A stretch of 64,000 nt of DNA from Bacteroidales bacterium (GCA_019416285.1 DXXM01000012.1:1-64000); one strand, 5' to 3'; counted from the first letter of the stretch, positions 38,673-48,713 are shown. The notes: generated by a model from the sequence alone, not told the origin. Numbers and translations: made by a program.

Positions 38673-39680
38673 ATGGTCTCGATTATAGTTCCGGCTTATA
38701 ATACCGGGAAATATCTGTGTGAGTGTCTCGACAGTGTGCTTCGGCAGACGTGGCGGGATATGGAGGTCATTGTGGTCAACGACGGGTCAACTGATGCCAC
38801 GGAGGAGATTGCTCGCGGATATGCCGCGCGCGATGGCCGGGTGAAACTTATCACCGTGAGCAACGGCGGTCAGGCGGCGGCGAGAAATATCGGGCTTGAC
38901 CGTGCGGAAGGGGAGTGGATAGCTTTCGTCGACAGCGACGATATGCTCTATCCTCGCGCCATAGAGTCGCTTATGGATATTGCTCTCCGCTCCGGGGCGC
39001 CGATTGCCTGCGGACGCTTTGTGGAGGGGCGCAGGTGGGTTGGAGAGGGGTATGGGAGGGATGGGAGTAATAGGAGAGATAGGAGTAATAGGGGGCATGG
39101 GAATCATGGCGATGCGGAGATTCCCTTTGAGCTGCTGACGGCTGAGGAGTTTATGGAAAGGATGCTCTATCAGTCGGGCGCTGACTCGTCGGTGTGCTGC
39201 AAGCTCTATGCGCGGCGCCTGTTTGAGAAGCAGCGCTTTGTGCCGGGAATACTGTATGAGGACCTGGACATAGCCTGCCGTCTTGCTGCTGAAGGGGGGA
39301 ATGTGGCCGTCAGCGAAGAGGTGGTATATTTCTACAGGGAGAATCCCGAGAGTTCGACCCACCGTTTCACCCCGCGCAGACTCGATGTGCTCGACGTGAC
39401 GGCCCGCATAGAGGAGTATGTGGCTCGGAATTATCCGCGTCTGCTTCCGGCGGCGCGTGACCGCCGTCTGAGCGCGAGTTTCAATATGCTCGGGCTGATT
39501 GTGGTCAATGATGCAGAGGAGGAATACCGAGATGCCGCCGTGCGGTGCCGCGATGTCATCCGGCGCTACCGTCGCGGAAGTCTGCTGAATCCACGGGTGA
39601 GGCTGAAAAACAAACTGGGAATATTGGCAAGCTATTTCGGCCAGCGTTTTTTAGAAACAATCCTGCGTCGGGTTTATTGA
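38673..39680 (+). CDS. Family 2 glycosyltransferase with in-frame repeat insertion
   Basis: Encodes 335 residues with a GT-A fold: VSIIVPAYNTGKYL at the start, VVNDGSTD, and the metal-binding FVDSDD near residue 86. The EDLDIACRL motif near residue 190 is also typical. It transfers a sugar from a nucleotide-sugar donor, probably for surface polysaccharide; donor and acceptor are unknown. Residues about 125-147 (GYGRDGSNRRDRSNRGHGN) are encoded by a short purine-rich tandem repeat and look inserted between the conserved blocks. It ends four bases before the stop of a convergent glycosyltransferase gene. Confidence 0.9.
   Translation: MVSIIVPAYNTGKYLCECLDSVLRQTWRDMEVIVVNDGSTDATEEIARGYAARDGRVKLITVSNGGQAAARNIGLDRAEGEWIAFVDSDDMLYPRAIESLMDIALRSGAPIACGRFVEGRRWVGEGYGRDGSNRRDRSNRGHGNHGDAEIPFELLTAEEFMERMLYQSGADSSVCCKLYARRLFEKQRFVPGILYEDLDIACRLAAEGGNVAVSEEVVYFYRENPESSTHRFTPRRLDVLDVTARIEEYVARNYPRLLPAARDRRLSASFNMLGLIVVNDAEEEYRDAAVRCRDVIRRYRRGSLLNPRVRLKNKLGILASYFGQRFLETILRRVY
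39050..39107 (+). repeat. Purine-rich short tandem repeat inside a coding region
   Basis: Roughly 9-base units of the form AGGAGTAAT / AGGAGAGAT repeat in frame, encoding the GRDGSNRRDRSNRGHGN stretch. The unit resembles intergenic repeats at 53238-53270 and 55151-55195 read on the opposite strand. Confidence 0.7.
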
Positions 39681-39684
39681 ATCG

Positions 39685-40479
39685 TCAGCGCAGCGGGGCG
39701 TTGAAACGGCGGCGTTCATTGTCGAAAAACCATCCCCATTTGTTGAAATACTTTATCATATTGGTGATGTGAATCCACATCATCCGCCCTGATGCGTAGG
39801 AGGCGGCGCGGTGACGGTGGACTATGCTCACCTCCGGCCAGTAGAGCGTCCGGAACTCCCGGTGGATGCGGCGCGTCAGGTCAATGTCCTCGGGATACAT
39901 GAAAAAACGCTCGTCGAACAGTCCGCATTTACGGAGCGCCCCGGCCCGCAGAAACATGAAACTCCCCTGATGGTAGGGGATGTTGTGGGGCTGCGAGGGG
40001 TCGAGATGGGTGAGCAGATAGCGCCGGCGACGCGACTGCATGACCCCCGGGGGGAGAAAGCGCCGGATGAACACGTCGGCCGGAGCCGGAAGCAGTCGGC
40101 AGGTGTGCTGATTCTCCCCGTCGGGTCCCAATATGAGGGGCTGGAGAGTGCCCACGTCGGGGGTGGCCCGCATGAAAGTCTCGATTTTCCCGATGATTTC
40201 GGGGCGGAACTCAATGTCGGAGTTCAGGACTATGTGGAAATCGGTTCCGTCGATGTCGAGCGCGCGGCGGATGGCGGTGTTGTGGCCTGCGCCGTAGCCG
40301 CGGTTTGTCGCAGGAATGTAGACAGCCTTATTGTACGGAGCTACTGCAATGCGCATCCGCTCCTCCGAGGCGTTGTCGACAATATACACCTTGTCAATCA
40401 CCGAGGCGGCTATGGTGTCGAGCACGGCGCTTATCTCGGAGGCAGGTGTACGGTATGTGACTATCGAGGCAGTTATCAT
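39685..40479 (-). CDS. Family 2 glycosyltransferase, rhamnosyltransferase-like
   Basis: Encodes 264 residues. It begins MITASIVTYRTP and has VYIVDNAS, TNRGYGAGHN and the DxD-like VLNSDIEF near residue 95, followed by FDERFFMYPEDIDLTRR. This is the WbbL-like GT2 pattern seen in dTDP-rhamnose transferases, but donor specificity is inferred only. It is convergent with the neighbouring GT2 gene with four bases between stops, so they are not one operon although both fit cell-surface glycan synthesis. Confidence 0.87.
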   Translation of the reverse strand: MITASIVTYRTPASEISAVLDTIAASVIDKVYIVDNASEERMRIAVAPYNKAVYIPATNRGYGAGHNTAIRRALDIDGTDFHIVLNSDIEFRPEIIGKIETFMRATPDVGTLQPLILGPDGENQHTCRLLPAPADVFIRRFLPPGVMQSRRRRYLLTHLDPSQPHNIPYHQGSFMFLRAGALRKCGLFDERFFMYPEDIDLTRRIHREFRTLYWPEVSIVHRHRAASYASGRMMWIHITNMIKYFNKWGWFFDNERRRFNAPLR

Positions 40480-40860
40480 GATATATTAATAACGGTGTGT
40501 ATTTTTATGGTATTGTGCGGATTGTCAAAAATGCGCGGTGAGATGAAAATCAGTGTCGACGTATTGGCGACAAGTATCGACAGACGGAAGGAATTAGAGT
40601 GTATATTGAGGAAAAATTTGGTTAAATAAGGGGAGTTTTCATATTGTACATGCACAGATTGGAAAAATTTTTATAATAAAATGTCGTAGCGCAGATTATT
40701 GATTGATAATGAAATATCTTTCGGATAATGGACAATAATCGGCATGATTTTGAAAATACTAATTGTATTTTGTTTATAAAAATTAGGAAAATTCATAGAA
40801 AAAGTGTTAACTTTGCCGCAAGCTTATTGTAATAACTACTTACCAATCATTTTTTACATC
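40480..40860. other. Intergenic region upstream of susC
   Basis: 381 bases, AT-rich in its right half. It contains a -7 promoter box at 40808-40815 and one 28-codon open frame (from 40545) that I do not believe is a gene. No ECF sigma or anti-sigma gene, tRNA or riboswitch was seen. Confidence 0.5.
40808..40815 (+). promoter_or_regulatory. -7 promoter box for susC/susD
   Basis: TAACTTTG matches TAnnTTTG and lies 46 bases before the chosen susC ATG. The -33 region is AT-rich without a clear TTTG at the correct spacing. Confidence 0.55.
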
Positions 40861-43800
40861 ATGAAAAACGAAAAGTCGTTAAGAATTGTCGATTGGGGTA
40901 GGGTGAAATGCGTCAGCGCTTTCCTGATAACCCTGATTATCGCAGTGATGTCATTCGGAGCCACTGCACAGACAAAATCCGTATCCGGCACGGTAATAGA
41001 TGAAGCCGGCGAACCACTCATCGGTGCCAACGTAGCCGTGAAGGGGACAAACACAGGCACTGTCACCGATTTCAACGGGGAATTTGCGTTAACCAACATA
41101 GCTGATAATGCTATTCTTGTTATCAGCTATGTCGGTTACACCACTCAGGAAGTTCCGGTGGCAGGCAAAAGCACCATCAACGTGACTCTCAGCGAAAACC
41201 GCGAGGTGCTTGATGAGGTCGTGGTTATCGGCTACGGCACAGTCAAGCGCAAGGACCTCACCGGCGCCGTCGCCTCGATGAAAAACTCCGATGTGGTCGT
41301 AGCGCCTACCAACAACGTCATGGAAGCCCTCCAGGGTAAGGTGGCCGGTATGGACATCACCAAGAGCAGCGGTGAGGTTGGCAGTGATGTCAGCATCCTC
41401 CTGCGCGGCTCACGTTCAATCTACGGCAGCAACGAACCTCTGTTCATCATCGACGGTCTGCCCGGAAGCTACAATCAGATTAATCCGAGCGATATCGAGT
41501 CAGTCGACATCCTCAAGGACGCATCGTCGACCGCAATCTACGGTTCGGCCGGTGCCAACGGTGTGGTAATCATCACCACCAAGCGCGGTCAGGAAGGCAA
41601 GGCCACCGTAAACTTCGATGCCTACTACGGTTTCAGCGGCGATGCCAACTACAAGCATGGTATGCTCGGCGACGAGTGGGTCGACTATCAGAGCGAGGCC
41701 TACAAGTACACCACCGGCAACTATCCCTCGGACATGGCCACACTTCTCGGCAATCCCGCCTACACCGAAGCCTACAATCAGGGCAAGTGGATTGACTGGG
41801 TTGACCTTGTGTCGGGCAAGCACGCCACAACTCAGAAATACGCGCTCTCAGTGAGCGGCGGCACTCAGAAAACCCGCATCTTCGCCTCGACATCCTATGC
41901 CAAGGAGGAGGGTCTGCTCGAGAACGACAACATCAACCGCTATACTCTCCGCCTCAACATCGACCAGGAAATCAACAAATACGCCACCATCGGTTTCACG
42001 AGCAACCTCACTTACTCCGACCGTAACCGCGGCGTGAAGAACACCTATACCAAATCACTTACCTCCTTTCCTCTCGGCGATGCCTTCGACGAGAACGGCA
42101 AGCTCAACCACGAGTATATCAACGGCCAGTATTCGCCCATGGGTGACTATATCGAGAACCAGTTTGCCAACAATACCAAGAGCACCTATATCAACTCTAT
42201 CGGCTACATCGACATCACACCTATCCAGGGCCTGAAACTGCGCTCGCAGATCAGCACCACACTTTCCAACAGCCGCCTCGGTCAATACTGGGGCAGCCAG
42301 GCCAACGCCAACCAGCCCTCATACGCCTCGTCGCCCTACGCGCAGAAAACTCATGACAACGGCTGGTCATACACCTGGGAAAACATCCTCTCATACAACG
42401 CCGACATCAAGGACCACTCCTTCGGCGCACAGTTCATCACATCATACAACAAGAACACCAACGAGCAGACCATCGCCGGCAGCGGCGGCTTCCTCGTGGA
42501 CTCATGGCAGTATCACCGCCTCCTCTCCGGCTCGACCAGCCCCTATACCTATTCCGACTATTCGCGCACACAGAAGATGTCGTATGCCTTCCGCGTGAAC
42601 TACAACTACAAGGGCCGCTATCTCGTGACCTTCTCAAACCGCTGGGACGGTGTGAGCTGGTTCTCCGAGGGAAGCAAGTGGGATTCGTTCCCCGCAGGAG
42701 CCGTGGCATGGCGTCTGTCGGAGGAAAGCTTCATGGAAGATACCCGCAGCTGGCTTGACAACGCCAAACTCCGTGTGAGCTACGGTATCACCGGTAATTC
42801 CGGCGGCACAGGCGCATACGTGACACAGAGCCAGGCCTATCTCTATCCCAACGCAGGTGTGACCGTGGGCGGCGTGCCCGTTCAGTTCGCGCAGTACACC
42901 GGCACATTCGCAGGCAGCGACCTCGGCTGGGAGAAATCATACAACTGGAACGTCGGTCTTGACTTCGGTGTCATCAACAACCGCATCGACGGTTCTGTCG
43001 AGTGGTTCAAGACCAACACCAAAGGCCTTCTCTACAAGCGCACAGTGCCTATCACCGACGGTCTCACCGGCTGGGGCTCACCCCTCTCAAGCTGGCAGAA
43101 CCTTGCCAAGACTGAAAACCACGGCGTCGAGTTCACCATCAACAGCCGCAACATCGTGACCAAGGATTTCACATGGTCAACCACCTTCACCGCAACCTGG
43201 AGCAAGGAGAAAATCAAATCGCTCCCCGGCGGCGACCTCATCAACGAGAATCTTTTCGAAGGTCATCCCATCAAGACTATCTACAGCTGGAAATATGCAG
43301 GTATCTGGGGCACAAACGATGACCCCGAGCTCATGAAGAAGTTCGGTGTTGAGCCCGGTTTCCTCAAACTTGAAACCACTGAAGTCTTTACCCAGATGAA
43401 GGATGCCAACGGACAGCTGATGTTTGACGAGAACGGCAATCCCATGATGGAGAGTGACAAGGGAGTCCATGTCTATGACGACAATGACCGCAGGATTCTC
43501 GGACATCAGAACCCTAATTGGATTCTCGGTCTCAACAACACATTCCAGTACAAGGGATTCGACCTCTCCGTATTCATGATGGGCCGCTTCGGTCAAACCA
43601 TCAGCAGCGACCTTCTCGGCTACTACACCGCAGAGGATTCGCGCACAAAGAACCAGCTTGCAGGCACCAACTACTGGACCGAAAGCAACCAGGGCGCCTA
43701 TTATCCCCGTCCCGGCACCGGCAGCAGGCAGAGCAAGTTCTATCCCGCTCTCCGTATTGTCGACGGTTCGTTTGCAAAAATCAAGAACATCACACTCGGC

Positions 43801-43986
43801 TATACACTCCCCCAGAAGCTGACCCGCAAGGCCCTCATCGAGCGTCTGCGCATCTACGGCACCGCCTATAATCCCTGCATCATCGTGAAGGACAGCAAGC
43901 TCAAAGGCACTGACCCCGAAACCGGCGGTTCGGACGCTTTCCCGACCTACAAGCAGTTTGTATTCGGTATCAATCTCACCCTCTAA
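40861..43986 (+). CDS. SusC/RagA-type TonB-dependent outer-membrane transporter
   Basis: Encodes 1041 residues from the ATG at 40861 (MKNEKSLRIVDWGRVKCVS). The in-frame upstream codon at 40804 lies inside the promoter. A signal segment is followed by a carboxypeptidase-regulatory-like domain (SGTVIDEAGEPLIGANVAVK), a SusC signature plug (VVIGYGTVKRKDLTGAV) and a 22-strand barrel region ending QFVFGINLTL. SusC proteins import glycans or peptides together with a SusD lid. No glycoside hydrolase, sensor or anti-sigma gene is next to it, so substrate is unknown. Confidence 0.93.
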   Translation: MKNEKSLRIVDWGRVKCVSAFLITLIIAVMSFGATAQTKSVSGTVIDEAGEPLIGANVAVKGTNTGTVTDFNGEFALTNIADNAILVISYVGYTTQEVPVAGKSTINVTLSENREVLDEVVVIGYGTVKRKDLTGAVASMKNSDVVVAPTNNVMEALQGKVAGMDITKSSGEVGSDVSILLRGSRSIYGSNEPLFIIDGLPGSYNQINPSDIESVDILKDASSTAIYGSAGANGVVIITTKRGQEGKATVNFDAYYGFSGDANYKHGMLGDEWVDYQSEAYKYTTGNYPSDMATLLGNPAYTEAYNQGKWIDWVDLVSGKHATTQKYALSVSGGTQKTRIFASTSYAKEEGLLENDNINRYTLRLNIDQEINKYATIGFTSNLTYSDRNRGVKNTYTKSLTSFPLGDAFDENGKLNHEYINGQYSPMGDYIENQFANNTKSTYINSIGYIDITPIQGLKLRSQISTTLSNSRLGQYWGSQANANQPSYASSPYAQKTHDNGWSYTWENILSYNADIKDHSFGAQFITSYNKNTNEQTIAGSGGFLVDSWQYHRLLSGSTSPYTYSDYSRTQKMSYAFRVNYNYKGRYLVTFSNRWDGVSWFSEGSKWDSFPAGAVAWRLSEESFMEDTRSWLDNAKLRVSYGITGNSGGTGAYVTQSQAYLYPNAGVTVGGVPVQFAQYTGTFAGSDLGWEKSYNWNVGLDFGVINNRIDGSVEWFKTNTKGLLYKRTVPITDGLTGWGSPLSSWQNLAKTENHGVEFTINSRNIVTKDFTWSTTFTATWSKEKIKSLPGGDLINENLFEGHPIKTIYSWKYAGIWGTNDDPELMKKFGVEPGFLKLETTEVFTQMKDANGQLMFDENGNPMMESDKGVHVYDDNDRRILGHQNPNWILGLNNTFQYKGFDLSVFMMGRFGQTISSDLLGYYTAEDSRTKNQLAGTNYWTESNQGAYYPRPGTGSRQSKFYPALRIVDGSFAKIKNITLGYTLPQKLTRKALIERLRIYGTAYNPCIIVKDSKLKGTDPETGGSDAFPTYKQFVFGINLTL

Positions 43987-44009
43987 TCCCTTAAACAGCT
44001 AATAATACA

Positions 44010-45803
44010 ATGAAACGTAAAATCTCCAATATATTCTGGGCCTGTGGAGTGAGTGCGACACTCCTGATGCAGTCCTGCACACTTGATGAGGTAAACCCGG
44101 GCGGTTTCACCCTCGAAAACCTCGGCACAACTCCTGCCGGTTACGAGACACTGCTCAACCAGTGTTATTTCGGCCTTGAACGCCAGTTCTACAACGGCAT
44201 CGACTTTATGGGCTTCATGGAGGGGAACACAGACCTCTGGACAGCCAAGACCAATCAGATGGGTCAGAACGACAATGTGTTCAAATTCTTTGCCGGCGCA
44301 TCGCCCAATCAGACTTTCACAAACGCTCTGTGGAACGCCGCCTACGACGGTATAGGCGCCTGCAACCTCGCCATCGAGACCGCTCCCAACTGCTCATTCG
44401 CATCGGAGGCGGAGCGCAACGCCAAGGTTGCCGAGGCACACTTCCTCCGCGCGGTCTACTACTATAACCTCGTCGAGATGTTTGGCGGAGTGGTCAAGCT
44501 GACAGCCGTGCAAAAGACCAACAACTATGCACCCGAGCGCACCAGCCCGATTGAAATCTACCGCGACGTCATCATCCCCGACCTCCGTTTCGCAGCCGAA
44601 TGGCTCCCTGTGGGCGGATATGACGCCGACGCCAATCCGACCAAGAAATCAGCACTCGGCTATCTCGCCAAGGCATGTCTCGCCACCCAGCAGTATGACA
44701 CCACCGAATTCCTTCAGGAAGGCTTCGACGTAGCCAAAAAGCTCATAGCCGACTGCGAGAACGGCGGCGCCGACTACATGACCTATATGTATCCCGACTT
44801 CGATGACGTGTTCAAGGAGGCCAATAACCACGCCAACAAGGAAGCACTCTGGAAATATACAGTGTTCGGAGGCAAGACCCACGGTTCGAGCAACGGTAAC
44901 TACCGCACAAACCGCAACGACGAGCACTTCCTCTGCCAGCTCAACCACTTCGGCGCGAGAATCGACAATCAGGACGTGCGCCTGGCATGGGACGGCGGCG
45001 TGCAGGGTGACTTCATGCCCACTCAGCATCTTCTCAGTCTCTATGTGCAGCCCAACGGCACACTCGATCCCCGTTTCCACAAACTCTTCATTACCGAATG
45101 GAAGGCCAATCAGGACTACACCTGGACCGACGGCGACGCAGCACGCTACGGCAAAAACGCTTCCAAGGTCGGCTCGAAAATCAATTCAGGCGACTTGGCT
45201 ATCCGCTTCGTGATGCCCCAGGATGCCGACTACGCCACTGAAGTGGCAGGCAAGTCGAGCTCGGACTATCTGCTCATCGACTACAAGGATGTCTACAACG
45301 ACGCCCAGAAGTCAATCATCATGACCGCAGGCGACGGCGAGAACCACTACCGCTACTTCTATCCCTCGCTCAACAAGCACGCCAGCTCCAACTATTTCGT
45401 GGCCAACGCCTCGAAGATGCGCAACGGCAATCTCAACGGCGTGTTCCCGATGCGAATGGCCGAGGTCTATCTCATTGCCGCCGAATATGATATTCTGCTC
45501 AACGGCGGTTCCGGAGCCATGGCCTATATCAACAAAGTGCGTCAGCGCGCGGGAGCCGATGCTCTCTCCGGAGCGGCCACAATCCGCACCGTCCTCGACG
45601 AGCGCGGCCGCGAGCTCTGCGGCGAGTTCACCCGCTTCTTCGACCTCAAGCGCACAGGCATGTATAAAAGCTCAGACTATCTGCAATCTACTTTCCCTGA
45701 GCTCGCCGGATATTTCAAACCCGAATTTGCACTGCGTCCCATCCCCACCAACTATACCGATGTGATTTCGACCGGCGCAAACTTCAAGAATCCCGGCTAT
45801 TAA
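44010..45803 (+). CDS. SusD/RagB-type nutrient-binding lipoprotein
   Basis: Encodes 597 residues. The lipobox ends at C23 (LLMQSC). TPR-like helices typical of SusD are present, with EAHFLRAVYYYNLVEMFG and the C-terminal RGRELCGEFTRFFDLKRTG block. It sits at the cell surface as lid and substrate binder of the SusC channel. It is 23 bases from susC; the transcript likely ends at the hairpin at 45882-45912. Confidence 0.93.
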   Translation: MKRKISNIFWACGVSATLLMQSCTLDEVNPGGFTLENLGTTPAGYETLLNQCYFGLERQFYNGIDFMGFMEGNTDLWTAKTNQMGQNDNVFKFFAGASPNQTFTNALWNAAYDGIGACNLAIETAPNCSFASEAERNAKVAEAHFLRAVYYYNLVEMFGGVVKLTAVQKTNNYAPERTSPIEIYRDVIIPDLRFAAEWLPVGGYDADANPTKKSALGYLAKACLATQQYDTTEFLQEGFDVAKKLIADCENGGADYMTYMYPDFDDVFKEANNHANKEALWKYTVFGGKTHGSSNGNYRTNRNDEHFLCQLNHFGARIDNQDVRLAWDGGVQGDFMPTQHLLSLYVQPNGTLDPRFHKLFITEWKANQDYTWTDGDAARYGKNASKVGSKINSGDLAIRFVMPQDADYATEVAGKSSSDYLLIDYKDVYNDAQKSIIMTAGDGENHYRYFYPSLNKHASSNYFVANASKMRNGNLNGVFPMRMAEVYLIAAEYDILLNGGSGAMAYINKVRQRAGADALSGAATIRTVLDERGRELCGEFTRFFDLKRTGMYKSSDYLQSTFPELAGYFKPEFALRPIPTNYTDVISTGANFKNPGY

Positions 45804-45881
45804 TCCTCCCCTGTGATGAGATACATGTAAAACCACATACACATCTGTTGCAGCATATACAGTTTAATTTGACGTAACCTG

Positions 45882-45916
45882 CGTGCGCTCTTCCTTGGCG
45901 GAAGGGCGCACGTTTT
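45882..45916 (+). terminator. Intrinsic terminator after susD
   Basis: CGTGCGCTCTTCC (45882-45894) pairs with GGAAGGGCGCACG (45900-45912), 13 pairs including one T-G, with a 5-base loop and then TTTT. It lies 78 bases after the susD stop. Confidence 0.8.
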
Positions 45917-45970
45917 CTGTATTATATTTTTTATTGGGCGGTGAAATTTCCCTATTTGGCGAAATTTCCC

Positions 45971-45978
45971 TAAATTTG
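45971..45978 (+). promoter_or_regulatory. -7 promoter box for the NAD(P)HX repair gene
   Basis: TAAATTTG matches TAnnTTTG, 25 bases before the ATG at 46004. A TTTG at 45955-45958 is too close (12 bases) to be a normal -33 box. Confidence 0.5.
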
Positions 45979-46003
45979 CGTGGGCAATTCTTTTTGATTG
46001 ACT

Positions 46004-47521
46004 ATGAAGATTTTTACTACAGAAAATATACGCAACATCGACCGCTTCACCATCGAGGAGGAGAGGGTGAGCTCAATGGAGCTTATCCACCGTGTGGCCG
46101 AGGGAGTCGTCAACGAGATTCTGAGCCGCTGGAGCCCCTCGAAACCCACCATGGTCTTTGCCGGGGCCGGCAACAACGGCGCCGACGCGCTCGTCGTGGC
46201 CAAGCTGTTGATTGAGGCCGGGTTCAACCCCCATGTGGTCCTCATCAATGTGAAGGGCGACTCGCTGTCGCGCGACTGCCGCGCCGCCCGCGACGAACTT
46301 CTGCGCATGGGCAATGTGGCCATGACTGAAATCGTCCATACTTCGCATATCCCCACGCTGACGGCCGACCATCTCGTGGTCGACGGTCTCTTCGGTACCG
46401 GCCTGCGCAATCCGCTCGAGGGTGGCTACATGGCCATGGCGCGCTATATCAACGAGTCTGGCGCCACGGTGGTGTCGATAGACATCCCTTCGGGCATGTA
46501 CAGCGACTGGAACACCCGGGTGCTTGCGCGCAACGTGGTCCATGCCGACCTGACGGTGGCTGTGCAGTTTCCGCGCCTCGCCTTCTTCCTAAGCGACAAC
46601 GCCGAGCTGGTGGGTAAGTGGAAAACGGTGGACATCGGCCTGAGCCGCCGCGCCATCGAGCAGACCCCCACGAAATATTTCCTTATCGAGAAAGATGATG
46701 TGCGCCGTGTGCTCAAGCGCCGTCCGGAGTTCAGCTCGAAGGCTGATTTCGGCCATGCGCTCCTGTTTTGCGGCTGCTACGGCATGATGGGCGCCGCCGT
46801 CCTCGCCGCCCGCGGAGCGCTCCGCGCCGGTGTGGGCAAACTGACGGTCCACTCGGCCCGCTGCGGTTTCCCGGTGCTTCAGTCGTCGGTTCCCGAGGCG
46901 CTTTTCCTGCCCGACAAGAACGAGTATGTGATTTCCGACATGACTCCTCGCTTCAACTACACCGCCATCGGCGCGGGTTCGGGTATAGGCACCAACGATG
47001 CCACCCGCGGCGCTCTCGAAACCCTCATCAAGACCATCAAGCGCCCGATGGTACTCGACGCCGACGCACTCAATATCCTCGCGCGCAATCCGTCGCTCAT
47101 CGACCACATAACCCCGGGCTCCATCCTGACGCCTCATGCCGGTGAGTTCGACCGCATATTCGGCTCGCAGGCTTCGGCTGAGACACGTCTGCTCAAGGCC
47201 ATCGAGGTTTCGCATAAATACAAGCTCATCATCGTGCTCAAGGGCCACTACAGCGCTACAGTGAGACCCGACGGCAAGGTGTTCTTCAACTCAACCGGCT
47301 CTCCGGCCATGGCTACCGGCGGAAGCGGCGATGTGCTCGCTGGTATCATCACCTCGCTTCTCGCGCAGGGCTATAAGTCGGAAATCGCTGCCACGGCGGG
47401 TGTGTATATCCACGGCCTCGCCGGTGATCTCGCGGCCCACACAGAGGGTGAATACGGCACCTCGGCCGGCGACATCGCCGCATGTGTGGGAAAGGCTATC
47501 AAGGCGATCATGAGTGTTTAG
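46004..47521 (+). CDS. nnr: Bifunctional NAD(P)HX epimerase / ADP-dependent NAD(P)HX dehydratase
   Basis: Repairs hydrated NADH/NADPH. Encodes 505 residues. The N-terminal YjeF-like epimerase domain (1-215) has FAGAGNNGADALVVA and LFGTGL; the C-terminal ribokinase-like dehydratase domain (about 230-505) has GAGSGIGTND, LTPHAGEF and ATGGSGDVLAGI. The ATG at 46004 was chosen; the in-frame TTG at 45998 adds only two residues. It has its own promoter box and is separated from susD by a terminator. Confidence 0.93.
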   Translation: MKIFTTENIRNIDRFTIEEERVSSMELIHRVAEGVVNEILSRWSPSKPTMVFAGAGNNGADALVVAKLLIEAGFNPHVVLINVKGDSLSRDCRAARDELLRMGNVAMTEIVHTSHIPTLTADHLVVDGLFGTGLRNPLEGGYMAMARYINESGATVVSIDIPSGMYSDWNTRVLARNVVHADLTVAVQFPRLAFFLSDNAELVGKWKTVDIGLSRRAIEQTPTKYFLIEKDDVRRVLKRRPEFSSKADFGHALLFCGCYGMMGAAVLAARGALRAGVGKLTVHSARCGFPVLQSSVPEALFLPDKNEYVISDMTPRFNYTAIGAGSGIGTNDATRGALETLIKTIKRPMVLDADALNILARNPSLIDHITPGSILTPHAGEFDRIFGSQASAETRLLKAIEVSHKYKLIIVLKGHYSATVRPDGKVFFNSTGSPAMATGGSGDVLAGIITSLLAQGYKSEIAATAGVYIHGLAGDLAAHTEGEYGTSAGDIAACVGKAIKAIMSV

Positions 47522-47576
47522 CTTAGGGTTTGAATACTATATATAAATACGAGTTATACAAAACGAGATAAATCTG

Positions 47577-48671
47577 ATGAAAAAACTGTTTTCAATATTG
47601 CTGGCCGGGGCCTTGGCTGTCGTGCCGGCGGTGGCTCAGACTTCGACGAAGCTCACCGCGACCAAGGCGAGCGACTTCGGTCTGGTCTACACTCTCCCGA
47701 TGACCGCTTTCGAGGTGACTCTCGCGGTCGAGAAAACCGTGAATACGCCGGGCGATTTCTACCAGTATGCCCGGAAGTATCTCAACACGGAGCCTATCAT
47801 GAAGCCTTCGACCACATGGCATATCACCGAGGCTGTGGTCAATCCCGTGGCCGTGGCCGACGAGCAGCAGCGCTACGTCGCCAGTTTCAAGGGTGGAACG
47901 GGCACTTTCATGATGGTGAGCGACGAGAATTTCCCCCTTTCAATCAACGACGAGAGCTATGAGGCTGAGGTGGAACTCACTCCGATACCCAAGGCCGTGG
48001 CTCCCGCTCCCACCATCCTCCAGCAGCCCGTGGCGCAGCAGGCCATGACTCCGGAGATGATTCAGAGCAAATCGTCGGCCAAGCGCGCGCAACTCGCCGC
48101 CGACAAAATCTATGAGCTCCGCACCAACCGCAGCGACATAATCTCGGGGCAGGCTGACGCGATGCCTTCGGACGGCAACGCCATGAAGCTCGCCCTCGAC
48201 CAGCTCGCGGCCCAGGAAGCGGCGCTGACGGCAATGTTTCTCGGCACCTCGCAGAAATCGGTAGAGGTACGCACCTACACCGTCTATCTCCCCGACGACC
48301 CTGACGGCGGACGCCAGATTGTGGCCCGTCTCTCGGCTCTCGACGGTCTTGTGGACGCCAACGACCTCTCGGGTGATCCCATCTACATCTCAATCGTGCC
48401 GACCACTCGCGGCGAACTCCCCACAAACGACAAGGGCGAGGCCAAGAGCTTCCCCAAGGGTGGCGTGGCCTACCGTATTCCCGGCGCGGCGCGTGTGACC
48501 CTGACGTTTGACGACAAGACTCTGTCGGAGAAAGAGTTTGATGTGGCGCAATACGGTGTGGTGTTCGGTCTCGACCCGAAACTGTTCACTGACCGCAAGG
48601 CTCCCGCCTACCTGCGCTTCAATCCGCTCACCGGCGCCGTCCGTGAGCTCGGCACACTCGAAAAAGAGTAG
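47577..48671 (+). CDS. DUF4831-family exported protein
   Basis: Encodes 364 residues with a signal peptide (MKKLFSILLAGALAVVPAVA). The mature protein begins TSTKLTATKASDFGLVYTLP and contains EVTLAVEKTVNTPGDFYQYA and a central Leu/Ala-rich region, as in the Bacteroidales DUF4831 family. Function is unknown. It lies 55 bases after nnr on the same strand. Confidence 0.78.
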   Translation: MKKLFSILLAGALAVVPAVAQTSTKLTATKASDFGLVYTLPMTAFEVTLAVEKTVNTPGDFYQYARKYLNTEPIMKPSTTWHITEAVVNPVAVADEQQRYVASFKGGTGTFMMVSDENFPLSINDESYEAEVELTPIPKAVAPAPTILQQPVAQQAMTPEMIQSKSSAKRAQLAADKIYELRTNRSDIISGQADAMPSDGNAMKLALDQLAAQEAALTAMFLGTSQKSVEVRTYTVYLPDDPDGGRQIVARLSALDGLVDANDLSGDPIYISIVPTTRGELPTNDKGEAKSFPKGGVAYRIPGAARVTLTFDDKTLSEKEFDVAQYGVVFGLDPKLFTDRKAPAYLRFNPLTGAVRELGTLEKE

Positions 48672-48713
48672 TCCCGTCTGCATTATCGCACTGTCTGCGG
48701 GGTGCGGCGGCAG

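Noticed and set aside
40545..40631. 28-codon open frame upstream of susC
   Set aside because: Too short, no conserved feature, and no promoter in front of it.
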